Part shown: piece after piece, positions 19,598-27,584 of the stretch | Position numbering within the stretch: position 1 is the first letter of the stretch | Layout: the number at the start of each line of letters is the position of its first letter | Assembly (NCBI GenBank): GCA_030647905.1 | Contig: JAUSJA010000007.1 | Coordinates: 1-64,000, forward strand | Length of the DNA: 64,000 nucleotides | Direction of reading: 5' to 3' | Source: Gemmatimonadaceae bacterium | GTDB lineage: Bacteria > Gemmatimonadota > Gemmatimonadetes > Gemmatimonadales > Gemmatimonadaceae | The notes under the pieces: model-generated | What the model was told of the DNA's origin: nothing | Seen by the model: only the letters and a program-made list of their open reading frames with translations | Databases searched by the model: none | Made by a program: the position numbers and the translations under genes

Positions 19598-20050
19598 CTA
19601 AACGCCTTTCTCCTCGAGCAGTGCCATGAACTGCGACGGCTCGGTCAACTTCAACAGCCGGTCCGGAACGTCGGGCTCCTTGCTGAACTGTGCGATCTTG
19701 CCGAGCACCGGCAGATACTGATTGGACACCTCGAGCGGTGGTGCGACAATCAGGAAGAAGAAATTCACCGGCTTCTCGTCGATCGCCTTGAAGTCGAGCC
19801 CGCCGCTCTTCCGGCCGAAAGCGACACGGAGTTTGTTGACCACGAGTGAGCGGCAATGCGGAATGGCGATGCCGCGGCCGATGCCAGTCGAGCCGAGGTT
19901 CTCCCGCCGCTTCAGCATCTTGAACAGCATGCCCTCAGCCTTCTCATCGAGGCCCAGAAGGCCGATCAGCTCTTTGAGGACATCGTCCTTCGTCGTCCCC
20001 TTGAGCTCGAGCTTGATTGCGTCTTCGGAGAAAAACTCGCGCAGCTCCAT
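19598..20050 (-). CDS. ptsN: PTS EIIA-type (PtsN-like) protein
   Basis: Fructose/nitrogen-class EIIA domain (about 150 residues, single domain). The phospho-accepting histidine is H65 in GIGRGIAIPHCR. The later part (FFFLIVAPPLEVSNQYLPVL) matches the EIIA-2 core. The ATG at 20050 is preferred to the open frame from 20188. No other PTS gene lies nearby, which suggests a regulatory phosphorelay role rather than sugar uptake. The ptsN name is by similarity of domain only. Confidence 0.85.
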   Translation of the reverse strand: MELREFFSEDAIKLELKGTTKDDVLKELIGLLGLDEKAEGMLFKMLKRRENLGSTGIGRGIAIPHCRSLVVNKLRVAFGRKSGGLDFKAIDEKPVNFFFLIVAPPLEVSNQYLPVLGKIAQFSKEPDVPDRLLKLTEPSQFMALLEEKGV

Positions 20051-20131
20051 CAATTGCCTCTTCTGTGTGGTTGATACCGGGCGCGGCTGACGCAAGTTAC
20101 AGTTGGCTGAAGTGAGTGGCAACCCAAGATG

Positions 20132-20160
20132 TTGCAAGCACTTGTACGCTCCGTTACCTT
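20132..20160 (+). promoter_or_regulatory. Candidate dusB promoter, possibly leaderless
   Basis: TTGCAA at 20132-20137, a 17-base spacer and TACCTT at 20155-20160. The dusB ATG begins at 20168, only seven bases after the -10 box, and no Shine-Dalgarno sequence precedes it. Together these suggest transcription starting at or next to the start codon. Confidence 0.4.
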
Positions 20161-20167
20161 CGAAATC

Positions 20168-21166
20168 ATGCCTTTTCCGTTCGCCCACGACTTCGACGTG
20201 CCTCTATACCTCGCGCCAATGGCGGGGGTATCGGAGTCTCCGTTCCGTCGCATATGCAGGCGGTTCGGTGCGGACGTCGTCGTGACCGAGTTTCTCTCGG
20301 CGGAAGGAATCCGGCGTGAGAACCCTGCGACATTGTCGAAGCTCGAGTTTGGTCCGGATGAGCGTCCCATCGGGGTGCAGATCTTCGGCGCCGAGCCGGA
20401 CGCGATGGGCGATGCGGCAGCACTCGTCACCGATGTGTTCCAGCCGGAGTTCATAGACATCAACTTCGGCTGTCCGGTAAAGAAAGTCGTGCGGCGGAAT
20501 GGCGGATCGGGCTGTTTGCGGGATCTCGATCTCGTGCAGCAGGTCATTCGTGCCGTATCGTCGCACACGCATCTGCCGGTGACGGTGAAGATCCGCAGCG
20601 GATGGAACGAGGAGATGCGGGACCCGGTGACGATCGCGCTGAGGTGTCAGGACGCGGGCGCGCGGGCGCTGGCTCTTCATCCGCGAACCCGCACGCAGAT
20701 GTACACGGGTGCGGCGCGCTGGGAGGAGATTGCGGCAGTGTCGGCTGCGCTGGAGATTCCGGTGATCGGCAATGGCGACATCAGGACCGCCGAGGATGCA
20801 GTCCGCCTGCAGCGCGAAACTGGCTGCGCGGGGGTCATGATTGCGCGCGGTGCGTTCGGTCAGCCATGGATCTTCGGCCAGGTGAGGGAGCTGATGGCGG
20901 GGCGGCCCAAGCCTTCGGCGCCGCCGGTGAAGGAGCGCTTCGCGATCGCGCTGGATCATGCCCGACTCGTGCAGGAGTACGAGCCGGATCCGCGCGGGGC
21001 GGCGATTGAGTTTCGGAAGCACCTCGGATGGTATGTGAAGGGCCTGCCGGACTCGGCCGAGATGCGGAAGCGGTTGTATGCGGTGGAGTCGTTCTCGGAG
21101 ATCGAGGGCATCTTCGGTGACTATCTCGAGCGGCATTCCGACGAACTGGCAGAAGTCGCTGCCTGA
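20168..21166 (+). CDS. dusB: tRNA-dihydrouridine synthase
   Basis: FMN-dependent reduction of uridine in the tRNA D-loop. TIM-barrel motifs include YLAPMAGVSESPFRRI, the catalytic cysteine in INFGCPVKKVVRRNGGSG, and the phosphate site GNGDIRTAEDA. The 332-residue length and the C-terminal helical domain (FRKHLGWYVKGLP) fit the DusB subgroup. The ATG at 20168 is favoured because the 13 extra residues from 20129 are not family-like. Confidence 0.92.
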   Translation: MPFPFAHDFDVPLYLAPMAGVSESPFRRICRRFGADVVVTEFLSAEGIRRENPATLSKLEFGPDERPIGVQIFGAEPDAMGDAAALVTDVFQPEFIDINFGCPVKKVVRRNGGSGCLRDLDLVQQVIRAVSSHTHLPVTVKIRSGWNEEMRDPVTIALRCQDAGARALALHPRTRTQMYTGAARWEEIAAVSAALEIPVIGNGDIRTAEDAVRLQRETGCAGVMIARGAFGQPWIFGQVRELMAGRPKPSAPPVKERFAIALDHARLVQEYEPDPRGAAIEFRKHLGWYVKGLPDSAEMRKRLYAVESFSEIEGIFGDYLERHSDELAEVAA

Positions 21167-21215
21167 CAAGCGATTAGGCATTGCCGTCTGAGGTAGATTA
21201 GCAGGCCGGTTTTGA

Positions 21216-21244
21216 TTGACTATTGGGCCGTTTTCGGTTAGATT
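21216..21244 (+). promoter_or_regulatory. ssrA promoter
   Basis: TTGACT at 21216-21221, a 17-base spacer and TAGATT at 21239-21244. The mature 5' end of the tmRNA at 21254 is ten bases downstream of the -10 box, as expected for a stable-RNA promoter with little or no 5' trimming. Confidence 0.7.
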
Positions 21245-21253
21245 TAATGCTTA

Positions 21254-21610
21254 GGGGGCGACTGGCTTCGACGGGGTTGGTGAAGCTGTGGCCGCGTGCC
21301 CAGGTCCTCGGATCCTGGTAAAACATTCGGGAAAATCTTCAACTGCCAACGATAACCTGGCACTGGCTGCGTAACTCTTAGGAGTTGCTGCACCTGCCCT
21401 TGAGAAAGCTCGCCTGAGGCGGTTTCAAGGGTATCGCAAATTCGGGATAGTCGGGCGTCGCGCCTTCAGGCGACCGGCGAAAGTTTAGAAGGCTTGTTCA
21501 GCCGTGGGCCGCCCACTGGCCAGCGTCTGGAGACCTCAATCGGTGGGATACGCACGTAGACGCTGTGGTGAATCTAGTCTCGGACCGGGGTTCGAATCCC
21601 CGCGCCTCCA
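21254..21610 (+). ncRNA. ssrA: tmRNA (transfer-messenger RNA)
   Basis: Rescues stalled ribosomes by trans-translation. The 5' end GGGGGCGACTGGCTTCGACG carries the tmRNA hallmark and pairs over seven bases with CGCCTCC at 21603-21609 to form the acceptor stem. The 3' end has the T-arm GGTTCGAATCCCC. The tag frame is inside at 21345-21374. The genome does not encode the CCA end (ACTA follows), so CCA must be added. The one-piece form is about 357 bases. Confidence 0.97.
21345..21374 (+). other. tmRNA proteolysis tag reading frame (ANDNLALAA)
   Basis: GCC at 21345 starts nine codons reading ANDNLALAA, then TAA at 21372-21374. The terminal LAA is the degron recognised by ClpXP-type proteases. 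Confidence 0.9.
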
Positions 21611-21624
21611 CTAGGGTGAACACA

Positions 21625-21658
21625 AGAGAGCGGACCGAAAGGTCCGCTCTCTCTTTTT
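21625..21658 (+). terminator. ssrA rho-independent terminator
   Basis: A perfect 12-bp stem (21625-21636 with 21641-21652) is closed by a GAAA tetraloop and followed by TTTTT at 21654-21658. Confidence 0.93.
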
Positions 21659-21712
21659 GTCTCAGGGAGGCAGGGTCCAATGGCGTTCGACGGGGTATAT
21701 TTCACGCTGCTG

Positions 21713-22216
21713 ATGCGAAACCTCGTGTTCCTCTCGATTCTCGGCCTATCGGCGGCCTGTACCTCACCTCGTGAAGCGCCCACCCGCGCCGAGCAGCAGG
21801 TGGTGGAATGGTCGGCTATCGCCGGAGAGCTTAGACCCGGCCCTGACAGCGGCTTCGTGGTGGACGTGGAAATACAGGCCGCGATCGTAGATGGATGGCA
21901 CATCTATTCGCTGACGCAGGCGACAGGAGGTCTGACGCCGATGACGGTAAAGGTCGCTCCTTCGCCTCCGTACTCCCTGGCCGGACCGGTCACCGGTCCG
22001 CAAGCGGTAAAGGCGCGGGACCCCAACTTCAACATCGAGACCGAGACCTACTCCGGTGAAGCAATATTCCGGGTGCCGGTGAAGCTCATGTCCGCGTCAA
22101 CGATATCTGTTCCCCCGCTCGAGATAAGGGTCAGATCTCAGGCATGCAGCGACAGGCTATGCCTCCCCGCGCGCACCACCACGCTCACGCTGCAACCGAA
22201 GCAAGGCAAGGCATGA
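21713..22216 (+). CDS. DsbD-alpha-like periplasmic lipoprotein
   Basis: Resembles the N-terminal (alpha) domain of DsbD, which passes electrons from the membrane domain to periplasmic partners. Here it is a separate 167-residue protein. From the ATG at 21713 it has a signal peptide ending LGLSAAC, probably lipidated on that cysteine although Ser, not Leu, is at -3. A conserved pair lies near the end in QACSDRLCLPAR (CxxxxC). It overlaps dsbD by ATGA. The open frame from 21680 would spoil the signal peptide. Confidence 0.75.
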   Translation: MRNLVFLSILGLSAACTSPREAPTRAEQQVVEWSAIAGELRPGPDSGFVVDVEIQAAIVDGWHIYSLTQATGGLTPMTVKVAPSPPYSLAGPVTGPQAVKARDPNFNIETETYSGEAIFRVPVKLMSASTISVPPLEIRVRSQACSDRLCLPARTTTLTLQPKQGKA

Positions 22217-23523
22217 CGCCGTCGTTCTTCTGGCTGGCGGCAATCACCGGCGCGCTGTCGCTGCTCACGCCGTGCGTGTTCCCGATGATCCCGATCACCG
22301 TGGCGTATTTCAATAAGAGATCCGATCGCGGTAATGCCCATGTGCTGACACATGCGCTGCTCTTCGCCATCGGCATCGTCGCCACGTTCACCGCGCTCGG
22401 ATTGGGTCTCGCAGTCGTCGTAGGTGCGGCCGGCCTCGCACGCTTCGCCGCGGATCCGTGGGTCAACATCGCGATCGGCGTGGCCTTCGTCGCCTTCGCG
22501 CTGAGCCTTCTTGGCGTGTACGACCTGCCGCTTCCATTCTCCAATCGGTTCGTGAACCGCGTTGACGCATCAGCACGCAATCGCTCGGGCCACGCGGCCG
22601 GCTCCGTGCTGATGGGCTTCGCGTTCACGCTGGCGTCATTCACATGCACTGCGCCTTTCGTCGGCCCGCTCCTTGTTTCTGCTGCACGCGGCGACTGGGT
22701 TCGCCCGCTCGCCGGAATGGTCGTGTTCTCGTCTGTATTCGCGGCTCCATTCTTTCTTCTCGCCCTCGTACCGCGTTGGGCGGCGGCGTTGCCGCGCGCC
22801 GGCGTGTGGCTCAAGGATATCAAGGTCATCGTCGGCCTCTTCGAGATCGCCGCGGCGCTCAAGTTCTTTTCGAACGCCGATCTGGTATGGGGCACGGGAC
22901 TCATCCCGCGGCAGAGCGCTCTTCTCGCGTGGGTTGCGCTCGCGATAATTGCAGCCGGCTATCTCGCCTACGCCGCAAGCAGGAGCGGCAACACGAGGAC
23001 CATTGCGCGCTGGATCGCGCCGGCGGCGGCTGCAGGTGTGGCCGTGTGGCTGATCATGGGGCTGCGCGGCAGATCGCTCGGCGAAGTCGAAGCATTTCTG
23101 CCGCCAGATGACATTGCCGCTTCAGCACGCCTCGCTTCCGTCGGCGCCGACGGACGACCGATCGAGCTGCAGTGGATTCTGAACGATCACCGCAAGGCGC
23201 TCGAAACGGCCTCCGGGACGGGCCGGCTGGTTTTAATAGACTTCACCGGATACACGTGCACCAACTGCCGGTGGATGGAAGCCAACATGTTCGCGCGACC
23301 TGAAGTCGCCGCGTCCATGTCGCGCTACGTCTTGAGCCGCCTCTATACCGACGGCGAAGGCGAGCTTTACGAGAACCAGCAGAAATTCCAGGAGGACCGC
23401 TTCGGCACCGTTGCGCTGCCGCTTTACGCCATCGTGGACAGCCGCGGGCGGACGGTCCGCACTTTCTCAGGGCTTACCCGCAATCCCGCCGAGTTTCTCG
23501 CCTTCCTTCGGGACGCTTCCTAG
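22213..23523 (+). CDS. dsbD: Thiol:disulfide interchange protein DsbD (membrane and thioredoxin domains)
   Basis: Carries reducing power from cytoplasmic thioredoxin across the inner membrane. The 436 residues hold an eight-helix beta domain with the redox cysteines C21 (TPCVFP) and C145 (SFTCTAPF). A C-terminal thioredoxin-like gamma domain has C349-T-N-C352 (GYTCTNCRWME). The alpha domain is supplied by the preceding overlapping gene, so the two together equal a complete DsbD. It ends 13 bases before the convergent large hydrolase gene. Confidence 0.92.
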   Translation: MTPSFFWLAAITGALSLLTPCVFPMIPITVAYFNKRSDRGNAHVLTHALLFAIGIVATFTALGLGLAVVVGAAGLARFAADPWVNIAIGVAFVAFALSLLGVYDLPLPFSNRFVNRVDASARNRSGHAAGSVLMGFAFTLASFTCTAPFVGPLLVSAARGDWVRPLAGMVVFSSVFAAPFFLLALVPRWAAALPRAGVWLKDIKVIVGLFEIAAALKFFSNADLVWGTGLIPRQSALLAWVALAIIAAGYLAYAASRSGNTRTIARWIAPAAAAGVAVWLIMGLRGRSLGEVEAFLPPDDIAASARLASVGADGRPIELQWILNDHRKALETASGTGRLVLIDFTGYTCTNCRWMEANMFARPEVAASMSRYVLSRLYTDGEGELYENQQKFQEDRFGTVALPLYAIVDSRGRTVRTFSGLTRNPAEFLAFLRDAS

Positions 23524-23536
23524 CATCCCGGGAACG

Positions 23537-26476
23537 TCACCCTGACTTCCCGGACCGACCAGCGCCGTCTTCGGCGCCCTCTTGTACATGTTGAAGTGAA
23601 TGTTCAGCGGCTTCGCTCCCCGCACCGCGCTGAGCACGCGGCCGAAGGCTCATGGACTCGAGGAAGACTTCCGTTTCGCCTCGCGACTCGTCAGAATCGG
23701 ACTGGAGGGTGATGCCCATCACCTTGAGGGCGTCGGCGGGGATTCGCGGATAGGCCCGTCGTATGTCCGCGGCGATGTCTCTCTCGACATTCTGCCATCG
23801 GTCCCGTTCGGCCGGCTTCCCGATGCCCATCAGCCAGGCTTCGGGGAGCGTCGAGACGACGACGTTTCTTCTCGACGACAACGCTTCGACCAACGAGTCG
23901 CCCGCGGGCGCCACTCCGGATGCGTCCCTTGCCGTCCACCAGTAGCCGAACATCACGGGCCCGGTGTCCGCTCCCGGCCGGGTGTCCTGGAGCAGCAGCC
24001 ACACCTTGAACGCTGCGTCGTTTTTTCCGCGGCGCGTTTTTCCCGGATCCACCCCATCCGCGTTGCGCGCGACGCGCAGCCGGATACTCAGCAACGGGAA
24101 ATCTGACGGGCGGAACTGGAACGACACGGTCGTCATCTTGATCGCCGTCTGGCGCGTGGCGAAGCGACATGCGCGGCCGGTCGCGGATCCGGCGGAAGGA
24201 ATCATCGAGAACCCGTTTCCGAAATCGTCCTCGCTGCCGCCGTTGCCCGAGTCGTAGTAGAACTCGTACTCGCGCCTGAACTCGAGCATGTCGCGTTGGT
24301 CACACCGGAATACAACTCCGCCCGGGCTGGCCAGCGGCGACATCTGTCGGACCGGATTGACTCCAGCGCGCTCGACGTGAGCACTATTGAACATCCGGTC
24401 CGGCGTCCAGCCACTGCTTCCCCCGGGGAGCGCACCGCCGGGGCGCAGCGACGCGGAAAACGGCGAAACGCGCTCTTCAGCGGGTTTCGAGAAACGACTC
24501 AGCAATTTCCACCGCGGGGCGTCGCTCTTCGCCACCGCCGCAAGCCACCGCGCATTCACATCCGGGCGTAGAGCGCCCAGCTCGGCGACGGTGATCACGA
24601 CAGCTTCGAGAAAGGCGTCCTGCGGAAATGACGATGCGAGCCGCCCTGCGATGTGATCGGCGTGTATCGTCCCGAGGTCAATGGCATGAACGCGCGGGGG
24701 AAAGCGCGACGACGTGAGCGCGACGACTCCGTCGTTGGGCTCCTGAAACTCAGCCGCGCGCTTCGTGAGCTTCATCCACGGGTGCGCGTCGGCCATGTCG
24801 GTCTCGAACGAGAACGAGAAGTAGCGCGTCAGTCCGGCGGTCTCACCAGCGTGCTCGCTCCAGAATGCGGCGCGACTGGATGGCCAGAGGGTTCTCGCGG
24901 CGTCAGTGCTGTCGCACGCCGCGGGACGCGGAGCATCGACGCCCCACTCCATCGCGCCCGAAGGAATGCCGGCGCGCTCGGCCACTGGCGTCCCCCCGTG
25001 TGGAGACGCGATGGACACCAGCGCCGCGATCTGCGAGCGCGCAAGGTGCGGCGCGACGAGGAGCGCTTCGGTGGCGTCAACACCACCCTTCGAGTATCCG
25101 AGAATGAGGTACCTGGGGCGCGTGTATCCCCGGAGGCGGCGTCTCTCCGTATCCTCTCGCAACGCCGTCACGATCTGCGCCGAGTTGACGCGCGCGCCGC
25201 AGCGACCGTCAACGGGAATGGTTAGAGTGCGGACGCCAAGCCTATCGCGAACGGCTCTCAGTCCCCGCGACCAGATCTCCTGATCGAAGAGCTCGGTGTA
25301 GATGCCGGGGACGTACACGACAGTGACGTCGCCAAGGTCGGGGTCGTAGAGCAGCGGCATCCGCGCCGGGTCGGCGGCGAGACGGAGCTTGCGTTCCGCG
25401 TAGACCTCACCGAACAGCCGGCGCGGTGTGACACTGTCCTCGAGAAGCGCGCCCGGGCTGGATGCGATCTCCTGCCGAAGCTTCGTGTGCCATTCCAGCG
25501 CAAAGCTTGCATCTCGCGTATCGGGTATGCTGTCTTCTTCGGGAGCAGCGAGAGCGTCGTCGAGATAGTAGGGCAGGGTCCAAAGCGCCATCGCGAGCTT
25601 GCGCGTCGCAGATCCGTCGCCCCCGCGCGGTTTCCCGGTGCCGAGCTGCGCGCGGAGGTCCGCCAGAGGCGAGAGCTCTCTTATTCCGCGCATTCGCAAC
25701 TCCGCCTCCCTGACACGCTCGTCGGCGCGCTTCGTGTCCAGCGAATCCATCAGCGCGACAAGCGTGTCAACGTTTCCTGCCACGCCGCCCAGAATGTCTG
25801 CGCGCCTGAACGCCGACCGGGCGCGTGCCACCGAGCGACCGCTCGCATCGCCGACTCTCTCCGACGACATCGCGCTGAGGAGCCGCCGCATCACGTCGTA
25901 GTCAAAGTAGTCCATCGAGACTGCCATGGGCCTCGCGCGCCGCAGGAAAGACACAGCGTACGAATCGTCTTCCCGGCCCGTCGAAACCTTGTGGCCGCCG
26001 GACAGCAGGCCGCGGGCAAGAGCAACTGGATCGTGAGGAGCAAGGGCGGCGACGCGCGAGAGAACCGAATCCGCCGGGATTCCGATGACGTCGAGCACCT
26101 CGTTTCCGCGGACGAATGCCGGCACCGGCCCGGTCGTGCCGGCAACTACTCCCAGCGATGCGCGCGCGCCGAACATCCGCCTGGTTCCGATGATCTCCGT
26201 CCACGACGGGTGGCTCATCGAAGGGTAGGGCGCCACGCTGCGTCCGGCGTAGCGAAAGCGGCGGAACATGCCCCGCCGGCGTGCTTCCGTGAACGCTTCC
26301 CAGCTCAACCCGTCAACGGCGAGAAGGAGCTGCCGTGCGTGCGGTGCAATGGGCGCTGTGTCGGCCTTGTGATCAACCCATGCCCGCCGGCCGGCAACGC
26401 CGAGCGTAGCAGCCACGATTGCGGCCGCTGCGCCAAATATCACGAGTTGTTTTCCAGCGCGCCGACTCGGGGGCAT
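23537..26476 (-). CDS. Three-part membrane-anchored hydrolase (phosphodiesterase-like, alpha/beta-hydrolase, DUF3047-like)
   Basis: A 979-residue protein not recognised as any described fusion. Residues 11-28 form a membrane anchor. Residues 48-120 resemble the start of alkaline-phosphatase-superfamily phosphodiesterases (AVDG at 53-56; YPSMSHPSW at 84-92), but no DHG-type downstream metal motif was seen, so this part may be inactive. Residues about 385-625 look like a lipase-type alpha/beta-hydrolase: GYSKGG with S462, then NDGVV (D582) and HADH (H608) as possible triad members, plus SPHGGTP. Residues about 735-945 resemble DUF3047 (RNVVVSTLPEAWL, WQNVERDIAADIRRAYP, LQSDSDESRGETEVF). It lies 136 bases downstream of an envelope-type cassette. 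Substrate is unknown. Confidence 0.65.
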   Translation of the reverse strand: MPPSRRAGKQLVIFGAAAAIVAATLGVAGRRAWVDHKADTAPIAPHARQLLLAVDGLSWEAFTEARRRGMFRRFRYAGRSVAPYPSMSHPSWTEIIGTRRMFGARASLGVVAGTTGPVPAFVRGNEVLDVIGIPADSVLSRVAALAPHDPVALARGLLSGGHKVSTGREDDSYAVSFLRRARPMAVSMDYFDYDVMRRLLSAMSSERVGDASGRSVARARSAFRRADILGGVAGNVDTLVALMDSLDTKRADERVREAELRMRGIRELSPLADLRAQLGTGKPRGGDGSATRKLAMALWTLPYYLDDALAAPEEDSIPDTRDASFALEWHTKLRQEIASSPGALLEDSVTPRRLFGEVYAERKLRLAADPARMPLLYDPDLGDVTVVYVPGIYTELFDQEIWSRGLRAVRDRLGVRTLTIPVDGRCGARVNSAQIVTALREDTERRRLRGYTRPRYLILGYSKGGVDATEALLVAPHLARSQIAALVSIASPHGGTPVAERAGIPSGAMEWGVDAPRPAACDSTDAARTLWPSSRAAFWSEHAGETAGLTRYFSFSFETDMADAHPWMKLTKRAAEFQEPNDGVVALTSSRFPPRVHAIDLGTIHADHIAGRLASSFPQDAFLEAVVITVAELGALRPDVNARWLAAVAKSDAPRWKLLSRFSKPAEERVSPFSASLRPGGALPGGSSGWTPDRMFNSAHVERAGVNPVRQMSPLASPGGVVFRCDQRDMLEFRREYEFYYDSGNGGSEDDFGNGFSMIPSAGSATGRACRFATRQTAIKMTTVSFQFRPSDFPLLSIRLRVARNADGVDPGKTRRGKNDAAFKVWLLLQDTRPGADTGPVMFGYWWTARDASGVAPAGDSLVEALSSRRNVVVSTLPEAWLMGIGKPAERDRWQNVERDIAADIRRAYPRIPADALKVMGITLQSDSDESRGETEVFLESMSLRPRAQRGAGSEAAEHSLQHVQEGAEDGAGRSGKSG

Positions 26477-26558
26477 GAATGCAATGGTTCGGGTTCTTCG
26501 CCGGAGGTCCTCTCAAGCCGGCGGGACAAGAATAAGTGCGCGACGGCTCTGGGGACAT

Positions 26559-26593
26559 ACGTATCCTTACGTATCCTTACGTATCCTTACGTA
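26559..26593. repeat. 10-bp tandem repeat, 3.5 copies
   Basis: The unit acgtatcctt repeats perfectly at 26559-26568, 26569-26578 and 26579-26588, then acgta at 26589-26593. Each junction makes the palindrome TACGTA. It lies in the 136-base gap between the UPF0104-like gene and the large hydrolase gene, so it falls in the leader of the latter. Confidence 0.9.
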
Positions 26594-26612
26594 GCGGCTG
26601 CTTCCGTGGCCT

Positions 26613-27584
26613 TTACCCGCGGCTGCGCCGGAAAATGAATTCGGGCGCGAGAGCGACGCCTACCAGCGTCAACGGGATTATCTGCAGCGTTTGAATCAGC
26701 AGCGAAACCGCAATGGCGTCAGTCCGCGCCACCCCGAACTGCTCCGCGGTAAGCGCATAAACGAACTGAAAGAACCCGACATTTCCGGGCGTCGCCCGGA
26801 TGACGAGACCCAGGTTGATGGCGAGCAGCGTGGCGAGGCTGCCCGCAACCGGGATTGACACGTGAGCAGCCGAGGCGGCCAGAGCGAAGGTTGCGAGCTG
26901 TCCGGCCCAGGCAAGCATCGAAAGAACGAGCGCTGCGCCAAACCGGCCGCCGGAGGTGAGCGACCGCGTGCTGGCGGCGAAGCCGGACACGTACCGCTTG
27001 ATTCGCGATCCCGCGCCGAGGTCACGCGCAACGACGCCTTCGTCCGTAACCGGTCCGGTGCGGCGCGATGAAAAGACGAGGAGTGCGAGCAGGACAGCGA
27101 TCACGGCGAGGAGCAGCTCGGCCGGATATCTCCATTTCTCGAGCGAGGGCGGCAGATCGAAGACGAGTGTCCCAACGACAATCAGGATCACGAATCCGAC
27201 CGGATCGAACAGGCGTTCGAGGGCAAGCGTCGCGAGAACGCGCTCGCTTGGAATGCCGCTCGCGCGAGAGACGAAGACGACCCGGGCAGCGTCTCCACCA
27301 TTGGCCACGAGCACGTTGTTGAGGCCGGCTCCCGCCACAGTGGCGCGCATCGCCAGCGACAGCGAGGAGGATCCCGCCGGCCTCAGGAACACCCACCACC
27401 TGAAGCCCTTCGCCGCCAGCGAGAGCAGGTTGACCGTTAGCGCTCCCAGAAGAAGCGGCGGCGACGCGCTCCGGATCGAATGCCACGCCTGGCTCCAGGC
27501 AATGGACCGGGCGAACAGGATCAGGAACACCACAATGACCGCGGATACTCCCCAGCGGAGAACCCGCGATGTGTTGCGGCTCAT
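26613..27584 (-). CDS. UPF0104 / LPG-synthase transmembrane-domain-like protein
   Basis: Polytopic membrane protein of 323 residues with about eight hydrophobic segments. Family landmarks are the KGFRWWVFLRP stretch after TM2, NNVLVANGGDAARVVFVSRASG, LERLFDPVGF, and RATPGNVGFFQFVYALT near the C-terminus. This family (PF03706-type) covers the flippase-like part of lysylphosphatidylglycerol synthase and many proteins beside glycosyltransferases. No cytosolic aminoacyl-transferase domain is present, so a role in lipid or glycolipid movement is inferred. It overlaps the deacetylase by one base. Confidence 0.8.
   Translation of the reverse strand: MSRNTSRVLRWGVSAVIVVFLILFARSIAWSQAWHSIRSASPPLLLGALTVNLLSLAAKGFRWWVFLRPAGSSSLSLAMRATVAGAGLNNVLVANGGDAARVVFVSRASGIPSERVLATLALERLFDPVGFVILIVVGTLVFDLPPSLEKWRYPAELLLAVIAVLLALLVFSSRRTGPVTDEGVVARDLGAGSRIKRYVSGFAASTRSLTSGGRFGAALVLSMLAWAGQLATFALAASAAHVSIPVAGSLATLLAINLGLVIRATPGNVGFFQFVYALTAEQFGVARTDAIAVSLLIQTLQIIPLTLVGVALAPEFIFRRSRG

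Noticed and set aside
21250-21620. A tRNA gene suggested by the GGTTCGAATCCCC T-arm near 21590
   Set aside because: The T-arm belongs to the tmRNA, whose 5' half, tag frame and acceptor pairing were all found about 350 bases upstream.
26559-26593. CRISPR array
   Set aside because: The repeats are 10 bp and directly adjacent, without spacers, and no cas genes are present.
25487-26638. 383-codon plus-strand open frame opposite the large hydrolase gene
   Set aside because: The minus frame has a membrane anchor and recognisable motifs across this region. The plus frame has none and runs through the noncoding tandem repeat.
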